DNA from: Hygrocybe punicea
Taxonomy: Eukaryota; Basidiomycota; Agaricomycetes; Agaricales; Hygrophoraceae
Assembly: GCA_963556145.1 (NCBI GenBank)
Contig: OY744461.1
Coordinates: 7,760,891-7,824,890 of the forward strand
Direction: 5' to 3'
Length of the DNA: 64,000 nt
Of this stretch, positions 11,474 through 22,740 are shown piece by piece. Every line of letters starts with the position of its first letter. Within the stretch, counting starts at the first letter, position 1. Position numbers and translations under genes: made by a program. The notes below the pieces were generated by a model that worked only from the letters and a program-made list of their open reading frames with translations, searched no databases and was not told the origin of the DNA.

Positions 11474-13378
11474 TCATGTTGCAAAAACACCAATTATTCT
11501 AAAGTCCGGCACCTGAGAACCTTCCTCACCCAACAGTTGGCACTCAATATAGTGTGAGCCCCGCGACACCAAACGATCAATAATCTCCAGTCTAAAGAAA
11601 AACGAGATCAGTACAAGTCACCCGCAAGTCAAAAGATGACATACACTGGCAAGGCCTCCGCCACATCCCCTGCATTTTCAAGGGTCCTCGCCCCCCCGTA
11701 ATTATCATCCACCCAACATTCAACGGCACTGCCCTCCCCTACCTGGTTAATGGGCTCCTTCATATAATAGATCCCCACATCTCCTGCACCAATCTGTAGT
11801 GGGATCCTCAGCTTGCTTGTTGGCATCGACGAGTGCCAATAATGCGATGTCAGCTGAAGGAGGGAGCCTGCAGGCGGATGGAATGCGAGCCACCCAGAAC
11901 CATAGAAAAGGGATGGCGGCAGCGGGTTGATGAGGTCATTGGCAGAGACACAGTACGGTGCTATTTCTTGGTACGGTCGGTTAGAGCCTGGACGTGTGTT
12001 GATACGCCCGGGAGGGATGGCCAATTTCGGGTGATGGTTGGCATTAACAAGTGGGATTTTCTTGTTCCCTTCCCCGTCGAAAATGTTGAGCGGTTTATCC
12101 GGCGGCGCAACGCCTTTCTTTTGACCTACACCACCGTACAGGCCGTGGGCTTCGGCAACGGCAGCGTCGACTGCCAGGAGAGGGACGGTGTCGTGCGACT
12201 GGCCGGTAGCGGCACTCCAGGCCGTACAGATCTGTGACTGCAGATAGGAGATCAAAATATCGGCGATAAGACCGTGACCAGCAGGATTAGCGAGAACGGC
12301 ATCGGCGTAGTAGTGCTTTATGGCATTAGGGTCGTTCATATATATCGGATACACGACGGATCTGGTGCTAGATCCGTATGTGAGCAGTCAAGTAAGAATC
12401 CTAGGCATGGAATATTAACCTGATGTAGGGTACATCGTAGAAATGGGCGACCACGCTGTGCCATTGATCAGGGCCTGCGAACCCATATGTTTCGTGCATC
12501 TGTGGGCTGAAGTGGCCCAGTACGAGAACAGCAGGTTGGTCATGACGGCGGAGGAGAGAGCGTACGAGTATTTCGAAACTATCCATGATTTCTTGATCAC
12601 TTCCCAAGACGAATCAGTCAGCATCTAGGCAGAGGAGGGGCGGGGACAAACGCTGAATCGTCTGCATCCAACTCAAGGATGACAAGGTCGGTAAGGTCGG
12701 GGATGTGGTGTGAGTTGCAGTAGCCAAAGTATGCAGAGTTCGTTCGGCGCATAGCCCCGTTTGTGAGCTCAGACACAGGGTGTGGGAAGACTGTGTTCCA
12801 CCATTGGAAGAAACGCGATGGGTAGCAATTGGGCGATATTGGGTCATCACCGGCACCATGACAGGCAGATACTGGGGGGGATGAGGTTCCAAACAGCATT
12901 CAGCAGCCACGAAAGCAGTTGACTCACCAGATCCTCCGATGATACTGATGGTGACAGGCATACCCAAGAGAGCTTTATGGATGAAACGCTGGATCCTAGC
13001 CCCACTACCAAGATGCAACCGACTCTTTGACAAAGTCGATCCATATTTCGCACCGAGATCGTCTCCAGGGCCAAAGAGGGGACAGAAATTGAATGGATTA
13101 GGCTCGGCCTGGGAAGAGTTGATGTAGTTCTTGGACTTCAAGTGAGCGGTAGGGTATGCGACTGGAGGGTGATTGTGATATGTCGGAAGAATAAACTGGG
13201 TTAAAGCGACCAGGACGAGAAAAAGTGCGATTATGATCCAGATTTTGTGGGTGACACCAAGAACCCTGCGGTTCAAGTGCGATATCTTTTCGTTGTCTGA
13301 ACCCATGCTGGGCGCGATATTGTGGACTGCGGACGAGATTGTGATGTGAGCGTGTCCCTTTCCAGCTCTTCGCTGCAT
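11474..13378 (-). CDS. Membrane-anchored SGNH-hydrolase-like, capsule-associated type
   Basis: Type II membrane protein with an SGNH/GDSL-like lumenal domain, as in proteins annotated 'capsular associated' in basidiomycetes. It probably acts in the Golgi on glycan esters such as O-acetyl groups. Start at 13378 (alternative Met at 13306); a hydrophobic anchor IIALFLVLVALTQFIL; block I IGGSVSACHGAG restored across an intron (gtgagt...cccccag); YFGYCNSHH; and the final block HYYADAVLANPAGHG, which holds the Asp and His expected of the catalytic dyad. Introns near 12640-12590, 12417-12355 and 11652-11600 join in phase. The last exon gives a short tail to a stop at 11474. Divergent from the GT69 gene with 135 bp between starts, suggesting joint regulation in surface-glycan synthesis. 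Substrate not shown. Confidence 0.75.
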
Positions 13379-13513
13379 GGGCTACTGGAGCCTAGGGTGC
13401 ATAAAATAGGAAAGGTACCAAGGCGAGACAAGGCCGATTACACGACTTCGAAACTTGTGCCTTGATCACATCCCGCCTTGCATTTTCTCAAGCTTCTTGC
13501 TCGCTGTCTCGCT
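13379..13513. promoter_or_regulatory. Bidirectional promoter between SGNH-like and GT69 genes
   Basis: Only 135 bp separate the two divergent start codons (169 bp less or more if the alternative SGNH start is used). Two genes of one presumed pathway sharing so small a promoter implies coordinated expression. No factor site is claimed. Confidence 0.5.
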
Positions 13514-15296
13514 ATGAGCCATCGCGACAAGCATGCGGTCCTGAACCCGCTGAAACGAATACCAACGCCGTTGGCACTCGCAATCGGCGTATTCATTGGG
13601 TTTCTCGTTGCCCGTCTTATACCCTGGTCGACGGTGAGAATTCTCACTCTTCCTCTTTTTCTCAGCCTTTCTTCTCCTTGATCCCCTTAGCAGTCTGCCA
13701 CATTCTGGCGGGGAGCCAGATCACAATTACCGTTGGCCCAGTCCTCGCGGCCGCAGGGCCGACAACCAATTCCTATCCCGACCATCCATCAACGGCAACG
13801 CGTGCTCGAACTCTTGACTTCCCTATCACCCCACCACACCAAAGAATGCACACGAAGTGCCCAACCTCTTTACGCACAGCAAGCCACTGAACGATATGCC
13901 CCCTTGATTGGCCACCGAACTCCCCCGGGTTCATACTGGCTTAACGCCCTGGGTCTCGGTCGGCGCGAGGAGGAATCCGAACACATACGCCGGGAACTCG
14001 TATACAGCGAGCACAAGTACTTCTTCGCCATAAACTTGTACAACTCGTTCGATGTCATCCCAGACCTCTTCGCCACACTCTTCCGAGTTGCGGCCATCCT
14101 CGGATACCACAACGTCTTCGTTTCCATCTACGAGAACGGATCGACAGACCAGACAAAAGCCCTTTTGCGCATCTTTGACGCACTGACGCGTAGCGTTGGC
14201 CTGCGCGTCACCATCCGCACCTCGCCTCGTCAGAGGGGCGCCTTTAACCATCGTATCGAGTACCTCGCAGAGGTGCGTAATGCGGCATTCGTCCCTCTCC
14301 ACGAACTGCGGGATGCAGAGAACGAGTACTTCGATACCATTATATTTATGAACGATATTCTCCCCTGCATCGATGATCTCCTCGAGCTCATCTGGCAGAG
14401 TCGTAATAACAACGCCGGTATCACCTGTGCTGCTGATTATATGTTTCACGAGGAAATCGTAGGTCTTGTTCCTCTTTTATGTTGGCAAAGCATCTATAGA
14501 CTCATTTGCTCAGGGCTCTCCTGTATTTTACGATAATTGGGTCGCACGGGACATTAACGGCACTGCGCTCGAGAATGCACCCTTTGAAAAAATCTTCCAT
14601 CACAAGTCCTCTAATGCTCGCTTCCTGAAGCACCTCCCAGTCCAGGTTCAATCCTGTTGGAACGGCGTAGCCGTACTTGATCCCGCCCCCTTCTACTCAC
14701 CGCCACATGTCCGATTCAGGATGGCCAAGATCACTGAGGGAGAGTGTAGCGCAAGCGAGTGTAGTCTGATCTGCAATGATTATTGGGAAGCTGGTTACGG
14801 GCGTATTTTGATGGTGCCGCGAGTGAAACTCGCTTATGATCGAGTGGGTCGAATTCTTCCGTGACTCTCCTCTTCAAGTGCTCACGAGCGAATCACTAGC
14901 GAGTTTTTGATATCATCCATCCAGTCCGTCGAAACCTCACAGCTATTCGAGGGTATGTTCGTCTCGGTGGACTCCCGGACGACCCACGGACAGATCCGCA
15001 GGATAGGTCGTGGTTTGGCCCACACGATCGGCTGTTTACAGACGAGGAGCATGAGCCTGTGGAATTTGTTCCTGGACCAGAACATGGTGCGCTGATCCTT
15101 CTTGTGTTGTCCCCTTCTAGTTTGTTCTTCGAAATTTAAAAAAAACTCATTTTATCGGATAGTGTGGTGTTGGGGCTGGGATGGGGCTGGGGATCTCGAA
15201 GGACCGGATGTTGATCCTATTTGGGAACGGATGCCGAACAAGTCTACCAGGGCCGATGCAGTGGTTGTCAAACATGATAGGAGCCTGTCGATATGA
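13514..15296 (+). CDS. GT69 alpha-mannosyltransferase, CAP59/CMT1 family
   Basis: Golgi glycosyltransferase of CAZy family GT69 (cryptococcal CAP59 and CMT1), which adds alpha-1,3-mannose in capsule or wall glycan synthesis. Start at 13514. A signal anchor (LALAIGVFIGFLVARLI) precedes the first intron. The catalytic region includes YFFAINLYNSFDVIPDLFA, VFVSIYENGSTDQTKALL, IIFMNDILPCIDDLLEL and ITCAADYMFHEE; after intron 2 come FYDNWVARDINGTALE, VQSCWNGVAVLDP, ECSLICNDYW and ILMVPRVKLAYD. Two more spliced exons give WFGPHDRLFTDEEHEP and CWGWDGAGDLEGPDVDP to the stop at 15296. This copy reads as intact. Its 3' half from 14557 lies in the duplicated block U1 and recurs as a pseudogene at 44264. 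Confidence 0.85.
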
Positions 15297-15480
15297 CTGC
15301 CATTTTGGACGTGTGTTGGCCGATGGCTTCATTTAATAATTACCCTACCACTAGACCAGTCATGGGGCTTGTCAGTAATGATACTGTCATTGATTATTGA
15401 ACTCTTTTCAACAACCTACCTGTAAGTTGTACGCACAATAGGCGAAATATAAAGGGAGGTGCCCTACGATATAGGCTTAG

Positions 15481-16726
15481 CCTCCACCGACAGCAACAGA
15501 GCAGAGGGGATTGATGTTCAGAATTCCAGAATTCCAGATCCTTCGAAAGAGGATTGTCGTCCAAGACCAGTTGCAGCTTCAAGTTATGGCCAAGGCTTGC
15601 GCTGGATCATCAGTGGTGTCCGCGTACGATGGCGGGACGATGATCCCTCCAAGCAAGTTTCTAGGAGTAAATGAGTACTTTCTGAATCCATAAAACGGTG
15701 AATGCTTTTCTGTCTCATGTCTTGCTTTGCTTCACATTGTATGCCGTCGTCTCAAGGCCGTATTGTCCTCTCCATTGGTTTCGTCCCGCTACAATTCTGA
15801 CAACTGGTACAGGAAGGTAATTCATCACGATCGATTCGTCGCCTAACAGCCCGAGCGCATTCGACAACAACAACAGCGAGGTACGTACGTATTCTCTCGC
15901 AATTACCTCTTCGTGTTCACATCACGTAGTTGCGCTCCAATAGTTTCCTTTCGACCTCGACCTTACTCCGCCAAATCGAACGAACTGATGTCTCTGTCTC
16001 GTAGTTTTCTTTCCGCTTGCTTGGATCCTGAATCAATGCTTTATCGACCTCCAACTTGCGCTGCTCCGGTGTTCGAACCTGCGACGCGGTTGCTTGGGCT
16101 GTGCCGCTGTGGAGGCGAACGTCTCACGAGATGAACTTCACATCGCTAGCGCCTATCACGACTTTTCATTCCATAAGCATTTCATTTGACGTAGGGCTAC
16201 CGCTATAAGCCTTACGAAATCCCCGGGAATCTTATCCGCACCATTATCGTCTCAGAACGATTGTTTCGAATCTTTCCGAGTAGGCCTTGTGATTCGAAAA
16301 CGTTCTCCTCAACGAATTGTGCTACACTAGGCCGTTATTTGCAATGAATATTTCAGGGCTTTCCGAGAGGATAGAATTTTCAACCATATATATGCGATCC
16401 GTACCCTCATCGCTGCTGGATCTCTGGGCATCTTGCTTGTACCCGGCGAATTCCACCTGCTCACCGTTCAAGGCATCCAGAACCGGCATCTAGTGGGTGG
16501 ATTATTCTGATCGTTCCCATCAAGCTTGAGAATACTCCTTTAATGGCTCCTCAGATTCGAGATAAGGAGAGTGTGTGGATTGATTCGCTCGTCTACTTCG
16601 CACCTATTCGTGCAAGATATCAAACGTCAAATCTATGGTTTGTCCAATACTCATGTTCCTCGAGACGATCCCGAAGACTCCTCCGAAACCGTTGGGGCCA
16701 TGGCATCTGTGAACTCGTCTTCTTGA
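15481..16726 (+). CDS. Unidentified multi-exon gene in block U1
   Basis: Several stretches look coding and are separated by GT-AG-like gaps: a 60-codon frame beginning MFRIPEFQILRKRIVVQ near 15514; GYRYKPYEIPGNLIRTI after an AG near 16193; RIFNHIYAIRTLIAAGSLGI near 16375; IRDKESVWIDSLVYFAPIR near 16555; and a C-terminus QDIKRQIYGLSNTHVPRDD ... VNSSS ending at 16726. I could not chain all exons in one phase and recognise no family. Exact ends, start codon and even gene status are uncertain. The same sequence recurs at 45188-46433. Confidence 0.35.
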
Positions 16727-16990
16727 AGGAACACCTGATACCGTCCTGGAGCGAGATCCAAGTTTTGTCAATTCCCATAACCCTCGTAAGCGAGGCTTGG
16801 GTCATTCGCTTCAGACTATCATCCAATCTGGCCATCTGACGTGGAGTACAGACAGTGGCAACTGACTTATTGGTGAATAAAGATCAAGCTGATAATTTTC
16901 GGACGATCAGTTGTGAATAAAGTTTGTCATTCCGTGGTAGTTCTAGCTCTCTCTCTCTAGCCATATTCTCAACTTAGAAAGTGGACCATG

Positions 16991-18682
16991 TCACGGTTGC
17001 CTTGTGAGACGATAATCACGATTTGAAGCATAGTCTTGGACGTAAAAGTCCTGCCTCCAACCTGGCATCTGGTTGAGCGGCCACATGGGGATGTAGTCAA
17101 CCACATCCACTAATTCCTTCATACGGTCCAGGTCCTCGCTGCTGATATTATTGCAGTTTCGAATATGCAGCAGGTTTAGTCTTGTCTTCCCGGAATGCCT
17201 TTTGGCTAGGAACTCAATGAGATGCACCTCTCTGTTCCAGGGCTCGTAGAAGCTTCGCAAAGAACATCCATGGAACTGCATTCGGTGTAGGTTTGGAAAT
17301 AGAACCGACGGAATCTCTCCTGGTTGGTTTCCGGTTTCCGGGTTGTGAGATATCAAAGTTGATAATAGGACATCAGCCCGACCCGTTACATGTAACGTGT
17401 GCACGCCTTGGAAGGCCGTCAGAATCTCCAGCGAGTACGCCTCCGAGAGCGTAAAATGCTCCAACATCAGAAATCCAACCTGTCCCACAAGCCCCAATGA
17501 AACGAGCTGCTTCAATAGCCCCACAGGCTTGTACTGCTCATTCTTCCCAAGCGTGGTAATATCGAACGCAGCCAACCGATCGATAATTTCATTCTCGGCA
17601 GGACAGTCTGTCCAAGCATGGAAACGAAAGTCCACAGCAAAATGACCACCCAGGCTTATGTATACTGAAAGCCATGGATCGCGACCGTCGTCGGGACCGT
17701 ATTGCTTTGCCACGGCTGACATGAGGGTGGCGGTATGATTGTCCTGCGAGGGAAATTGGAGCCTTAGCATGGCCGTGCTGGCGAAAGAGAGGTGGTTAAG
17801 TAACAGGGCACAATGATTGATTTCGCTGACAAGAGTCAAGCGGCGTAAATGATGTAGTGGAACTACGTGATCTAGGGAGATGGTAAACTCCTGAGGAGTC
17901 CAAAAATTCGAGACGGCAAGGTTCTCCAGCAGGGGCATCATGGAGATCTTCGCGAGCAATTCCTCAGGGGAGAGCGACATTGGCCAGCGTGCCGAAAAGA
18001 AAACGACCAGGGTGGTTAAATTCTGCAGCGGGAAATGCCAAAAGCCATCACAGGAATCTACATAGAGCTGATGCAAGCGTGGCGCCTTACAATTGAAAAT
18101 CCGCTCCGGGACAAATGATTTGCCACGCTTTGGAGTCACGTTTCGGAGAATCAAGGATTCCAACGATGGGGCAGCGACAGTCATGCTGCTGAGAAGTTCA
18201 TTGACTGTGCTGTATGCTGCGACGATGTGGAGATTCCTGGTGCGAGAAACCATTTGATCCATATGAGGGGGGATAGGTATATCAATCTCAGATACCGCTT
18301 GGACATCGATGGGCACCGCTTTGGAACGTTCTAACATCTCCAGCGCCCACTGTGGCTTGGCAAGATCAACATTGTCCCAGCACAAGGGGGTGTTGAGTGC
18401 CACCTCGCGCCAGCGTTGACAGACATGTGTGAGTGCAATCCAGTCCAACGATACGTGATTGTCCCGCCAAGTCCCGGACAAAGCTCGAACCAAAAGGAAT
18501 ATTTTGGACAGCAACACGGGTGAAAATCGTGCATCGGACGTGAGCGTGTTACGACGACTGCTGAGCTCTCGCATAGCAGCAGCACCGGTCGCCAGCTCCT
18601 CGTCGATTTGGGCCCGAAGGTCTTCGGTAGGTTCGGCGTTTGGAAACGTGTTTATAGGCATCGATGGCTTCCAATGATGCAA
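16991..18682 (-). CDS. F-box-like/LRR-type protein, copy 1
   Basis: Uninterrupted frame of 563 codons. The N-terminal helix DLRAQIDEELATGAAAMREL, then a segment with FSPVLLSKIFLLV and WIALTHVCQRWREVALNTP ... LCWDNVDL, matches the F-box-like domain abundant in Agaricomycetes. It is followed by leucine-rich, LRR-like beta/alpha repeats (for example LHQLYVDSC, LENLAVSNF, LRRLTLVSE). Such proteins recruit substrates to SCF ubiquitin ligases through Skp1; the target is unknown. A putative spliced 5' UTR lies upstream to about 18780. The duplicate at 46698-48389 differs by one amino acid (Met here, Thr there, in the segment STA.LRLQFPSQ). Confidence 0.75.
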   Translation of the reverse strand: MHHWKPSMPINTFPNAEPTEDLRAQIDEELATGAAAMRELSSRRNTLTSDARFSPVLLSKIFLLVRALSGTWRDNHVSLDWIALTHVCQRWREVALNTPLCWDNVDLAKPQWALEMLERSKAVPIDVQAVSEIDIPIPPHMDQMVSRTRNLHIVAAYSTVNELLSSMTVAAPSLESLILRNVTPKRGKSFVPERIFNCKAPRLHQLYVDSCDGFWHFPLQNLTTLVVFFSARWPMSLSPEELLAKISMMPLLENLAVSNFWTPQEFTISLDHVVPLHHLRRLTLVSEINHCALLLNHLSFASTAMLRLQFPSQDNHTATLMSAVAKQYGPDDGRDPWLSVYISLGGHFAVDFRFHAWTDCPAENEIIDRLAAFDITTLGKNEQYKPVGLLKQLVSLGLVGQVGFLMLEHFTLSEAYSLEILTAFQGVHTLHVTGRADVLLSTLISHNPETGNQPGEIPSVLFPNLHRMQFHGCSLRSFYEPWNREVHLIEFLAKRHSGKTRLNLLHIRNCNNISSEDLDRMKELVDVVDYIPMWPLNQMPGWRQDFYVQDYASNRDYRLTRQP

Positions 18683-19386
18683 TATGAGTAGTAGTAGTTA
18701 GCCTTGATGTCAAACACGAAGTGTACATGACATACCTGGGCAGATCTGGAATTCGATGATGGTAAGGCAAGGTGTATGACGTCTGCAGGTTATATAGCAC
18801 TTGAAGTGGGGAAGCCACACTGTAGACGCGTGATCCCAAAGTCGTCAGCCTCACTGTGGCGGTCTTTTGTTGCAATTTTGCGTGAGCTAGTTGGACTTGC
18901 GAAATTTCTTGAGTGCCCCGACTTTGTCTTGCACTACCCGTGAGTTTTAGTTATGACCCTTCCGCAGGTACCGTGTCGGATCCGTGTCCCTCTGAATTGC
19001 ACCGAATTTGCACCCCGTTTACGAACAAATCCAAGACTTGCACCGGACATCGATTTTTTTGCTCGTGGGTTCCGTATATTGTTCGCTGAAATAGGTGCAG
19101 GACACCCGACACGTGAGAAATGGCGATCTCGAGGGTCCAAGACAAAAATGCAAATGCACTTGCAATGCTACGAAGGGCTGTTAGTGGTAATCGCGTAAAC
19201 GACAGCAGGATACGACCTTATTAGCGTCAGCAATATGACGGAACTTGAAGGCCCCCACAACTCCCTATGTCCTGGGGATAAGCAAACATCAGGAAATTCT
19301 ATGGCCAGAAACACAAGAAGACACAAAACCATATCGCTCATTCACTTTCGACCGTCAATTTACGACAATTGGGTCGCACGGGACAT
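18683..19386. other. Non-coding tail of block U1
   Basis: Promoter side of the F-box gene and about 450 bp with no recognised gene. Towards its end small indels separate it from the U2 copy (near 19058-19120 and a 7-bp gap in U2 at the junction), so it is the least conserved part of the duplicated block. Confidence 0.5.
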
Positions 19387-19467
19387 TATTGTCTTTGTCA
19401 CGTGACTTGTCACAGGTGACTTTCACGCTTTATTTGGAGTCCCACAATGCAACTGCGATATCTCATC

Positions 19468-20365
19468 CAGGCTCCTGCCAAGCCTTGCTGAGGGGGTGAC
19501 GAATTCCTAGTTGTATGGAAAGTACCGTAGATTTAATGTCCGATATGAGGTAATATCAGTCTCCGACCAATTATCATTTTAAAGTCCGTACTCTTAATCC
19601 CTCGACCCCCTCAGCAGCGGCTTGAAGAAAACATTTGTAAACAAACGTGCGACAAATTTCAGTAAGCCCTAATCTGGCAATTTTTAATATACATTTTCGC
19701 GTCTCTCTACAGAATGTCTCAAACATCACCAGCTGACACTGTACCACCCAACAATCTTGGGGCAAAAACCAAGAAATATTTCGGCCACCTCCCTTGCCAG
19801 TGGCAGGTCACTGTGGTGGAGGCCATTCTGAAGAAAGACAAGGATATTATTCTTATAGCAGCAACGGGATCCGGCAAAACACTCACCTTCTGGATGCCTT
19901 TGCTAGCTTCAGCAGATGGCATCATGATTGTCTGCACACCACTCAATATTCTGGGTACACTGAATGTCGCCAGTCTTGCTAAACATGGCATTCCAGCCAT
20001 CTGCATTATGGCTGAGACTGCAACACCTGCAAACTTCAGAGTGAGCACTCTTATAATATAGCTGTGATTATGCATACAGATATTACATACCAGGACATTG
20101 CCAACCTCAAATACCGTGCCATTGTGACAAACATTGAGAGCTTGATGAAGCCTGGTGGTGGATTTGAACGCCTATGGAAGAACAGTATATTTACAAGCAA
20201 GCTGATTGCACTCACATTCGACGAGGGTCATTGTATTGCTAACTGGGGCATGTTCCGCCCCGAGTATAAACAGGCAGAACGACTCCGATACTTTCTTCCG
20301 GGCCATGTCCAGATTTTCATCACATCTGCGGCTCTTGCAGGATGTCACAGACACACTACAAATCA
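19468..20365 (+). repeat. Left 898-bp arm of element C
   Basis: Identical as far as read, in inverse, to 21843-22740. Contains the presumed promoter and the first two exons of the helicase gene, up to the bases encoding QDVTDTLQI. Confidence 0.9.
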
Positions 20366-21784
20366 GAAAACAGAGTTCAGTCACTGTACATCGCTCAAAT
20401 GACAGGCCAAATATTCGACTCACTGTCCGCGAAATGGTCCATCCCACCAATAGCTTCCTGGACCTTGCATTCCTTATTCCGGAAAACCCCCCTCCCGAAT
20501 GGTGTCCTCCTAAGTTTCTGATCTTCTTCAACAACATCGCTGAATCAGTACGGGCATCAAATTTTTTGCAAAGTCGTTTGCCACCTACAAGGTGCGGTCT
20601 AATTAGGTGGTTCAATTCGGAGATGTCAGCAGCATTTCATGAAGAATCCTGTGAAGACCTGAAGGAAGGACGTACATGGGGTTGTCTGGCTACAGACTCC
20701 TTCGGCATGGTAAGTTGACTGTAGTCACCATCTAATTTGTGTTATCTGACTTATTTTCAGGGCTTAGACTTACGGGACATAGAATTGGTGATCCAGTGGA
20801 AAGTGACTTGTGATATCTGCACCTTGTGGCAGCGTTTCGGTCGAGCTGTACGAAACAGGGTGTTGACCAGGACTGCCATGCTCATTGCTGAGCCGAAGTA
20901 TTTCGATGCAAACATTAAGCAGAAGGCGGCTCAGCTAGAGCAGAAAAAAAGGAAGGCAAGTGAGAACCTCGAAACATTGCGAGTGACCAAAAAGAAAAGG
21001 CATACCGGGCCCACCCCAGAGGTGCCTGCAGCTGCAGCTACTCTCTCTATCCCAGCCAACTCCGCAGAAGATGGGCTCAATGATGAGACCAGGCTGGAGA
21101 TGGTGTACAATCAATCACCTGCACAGTTGCGAATGCGGAAGAGTAAAGCGACGGAGGTAGAACCTGTAATGGATGACCTTATCAATGCAAAAACAAGACC
21201 ACACTTGCGGTGTATTCGAAAGCCATTGCTGATATACTTCGGGAACAGTCGTTTGGGTGGGTCCATGTTTGGTGAGTTGGGTAATGTTTACATACACCAA
21301 TACAGAGTCCAACTACAAGGTGTGTCACCCTGACTTGCCTGCTGGCTGTCCGCGTTGTGTCTACCTCAAACCAGTCATCTGCTGCGAGGGCTGCCTGCCA
21401 AGCGCCTTTATGGATTTTGCACCTGTTGACCCAAGCCTTCGTGCCAACAAACCTCTACCCCAGTCTCGTCTGAAACCCTACGACCCCAACCAACACGATC
21501 TAGCACTGACCACGGCGCTTCGTCGATTTCGCACCAACGAAACGGTTAGAAAGTTCAGACCGGCGGCGCTCGACATGATGGGACCCAGTCTGGTTATGTC
21601 GGATGAGGTCCTTCAACGCCTGGTCGACTGCGCGCACTGTGGGAAAATCAACACGGTGGAGACTCTGTCGCGAGAGACATGGTGGATTTGGGCAACCGAG
21701 TTTGTGGAGGAGATACTGGCCCTCATGAAAACACATTCACCGCCCACCGCTCCGCTGACCATTTCCACGCCGCTACAGTCTTGA
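19714..21784 (+). pseudogene. RecQ-type DNA helicase of the TE/telomere-linked kind, frameshifted
   Basis: SF2 helicase of the RecQ family as found in basidiomycete mobile and subtelomeric DNA. Seen in order: Q-like CQWQ, Walker A AATGSGKT, CTPLNILG, Walker B FDEGHCIANWG (usual DEAH/DECH variant), motif III ITSAA, FLIFFNN, motif V TDSFGMGLDLRDIELVIQW, motif VI WQRFGRAVR, a basic linker (EQKKRKASENLE) and a C-terminal region with paired cysteines (GCPRCVYLKPVICCEGC; CAHCGK). Introns after NFR, SFGM and NSRL splice in phase. Near 20330 the frame shifts and residues usually between motif III and DVTDTLQI are missing, so the product is probably non-functional. Stop at 21784. Confidence 0.78.
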
Positions 21785-21842
21785 ACGCAGCCTCTCCAAG
21801 ATGCAAACCCGAGGCGTTGCAATCGGTGCGGAACTTGTAAGA

Positions 21843-22494
21843 TGATTTGTAGTGTGTCTGTGACATCCTGCAAGAGCCGCAGATGTGATGAAAATCTGGA
21901 CATGGCCCGGAAGAAAGTATCGGAGTCGTTCTGCCTGTTTATACTCGGGGCGGAACATGCCCCAGTTAGCAATACAATGACCCTCGTCGAATGTGAGTGC
22001 AATCAGCTTGCTTGTAAATATACTGTTCTTCCATAGGCGTTCAAATCCACCACCAGGCTTCATCAAGCTCTCAATGTTTGTCACAATGGCACGGTATTTG
22101 AGGTTGGCAATGTCCTGGTATGTAATATCTGTATGCATAATCACAGCTATATTATAAGAGTGCTCACTCTGAAGTTTGCAGGTGTTGCAGTCTCAGCCAT
22201 AATGCAGATGGCTGGAATGCCATGTTTAGCAAGACTGGCGACATTCAGTGTACCCAGAATATTGAGTGGTGTGCAGACAATCATGATGCCATCTGCTGAA
22301 GCTAGCAAAGGCATCCAGAAGGTGAGTGTTTTGCCGGATCCCGTTGCTGCTATAAGAATAATATCCTTGTCTTTCTTCAGAATGGCCTCCACCACAGTGA
22401 CCTGCCACTGGCAAGGGAGGTGGCCGAAATATTTCTTGGTTTTTGCCCCAAGATTGTTGGGTGGTACAGTGTCAGCTGGTGATGTTTGAGACAT
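21843..22494 (-). pseudogene. Duplicate 5' half of the RecQ helicase (antisense arm)
   Basis: Exons 1 and 2 again, start at 22494, carrying the same Walker A, Walker B and the same frameshift, then running out of helicase sequence at the arm boundary. Transcription from this arm would run antisense into the 3' half of the plus-strand gene. Confidence 0.85.
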
Positions 22495-22740
22495 TCTGTA
22501 GAGAGACGCGAAAATGTATATTAAAAATTGCCAGATTAGGGCTTACTGAAATTTGTCGCACGTTTGTTTACAAATGTTTTCTTCAAGCCGCTGCTGAGGG
22601 GGTCGAGGGATTAAGAGTACGGACTTTAAAATGATAATTGGTCGGAGACTGATATTACCTCATATCGGACATTAAATCTACGGTACTTTCCATACAACTA
22701 GGAATTCGTCACCCCCTCAGCAAGGCTTTGCAGGAGCCTG
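21843..22740 (-). repeat. Right 898-bp arm of element C
   Basis: Inverse copy of 19468-20365, holding a second helicase promoter and 5' half on the minus strand. It begins 59 bp after the stop codon of the plus-strand helicase. Confidence 0.9.

Larger units (their letters stand above)
14557..19388. repeat. Duplicated host block U1 (GT69 3' half to F-box gene)
   Basis: 4.8 kb repeated at a constant offset of 29707 bp in 44264-49084 with only scattered single-base differences, mostly in the last 500 bp. It begins inside the GT69 coding sequence directly after a TA (14555-14556) and ends with a second copy of the 22 GT69 bases that precede that point (ending at 19388), directly followed by element A. 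It carries three gene segments: the GT69 3' part, an unidentified gene and an F-box-like gene. Confidence 0.92.
19468..22740. mobile_element. Palindromic RecQ-helicase element C with 9-bp target duplication
   Basis: 3273 bp, exactly mirror-symmetric about 21104 for its outer 898 bp on each side. Termini read CAGGCTCCTGC and its complement. Flanked by the 9-bp direct repeat TATCTCATC (19459-19467 and 22741-22749). The uninterrupted site is visible at about 49155-49170 and, inverted, near 44170-44190, so the insertion and its duplication are proven by comparison. A 9-bp duplication with long TIRs is the pattern of Mutator-like (MULE) elements, but no MULE transposase is present, so it would be non-autonomous. 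Confidence 0.85.

Noticed and set aside
18934..19145. Small minus-strand frames at the end of U1 as a gene
   Set aside because: Indels between U1 and U2 disrupt them without preserving frame, which argues against coding function.
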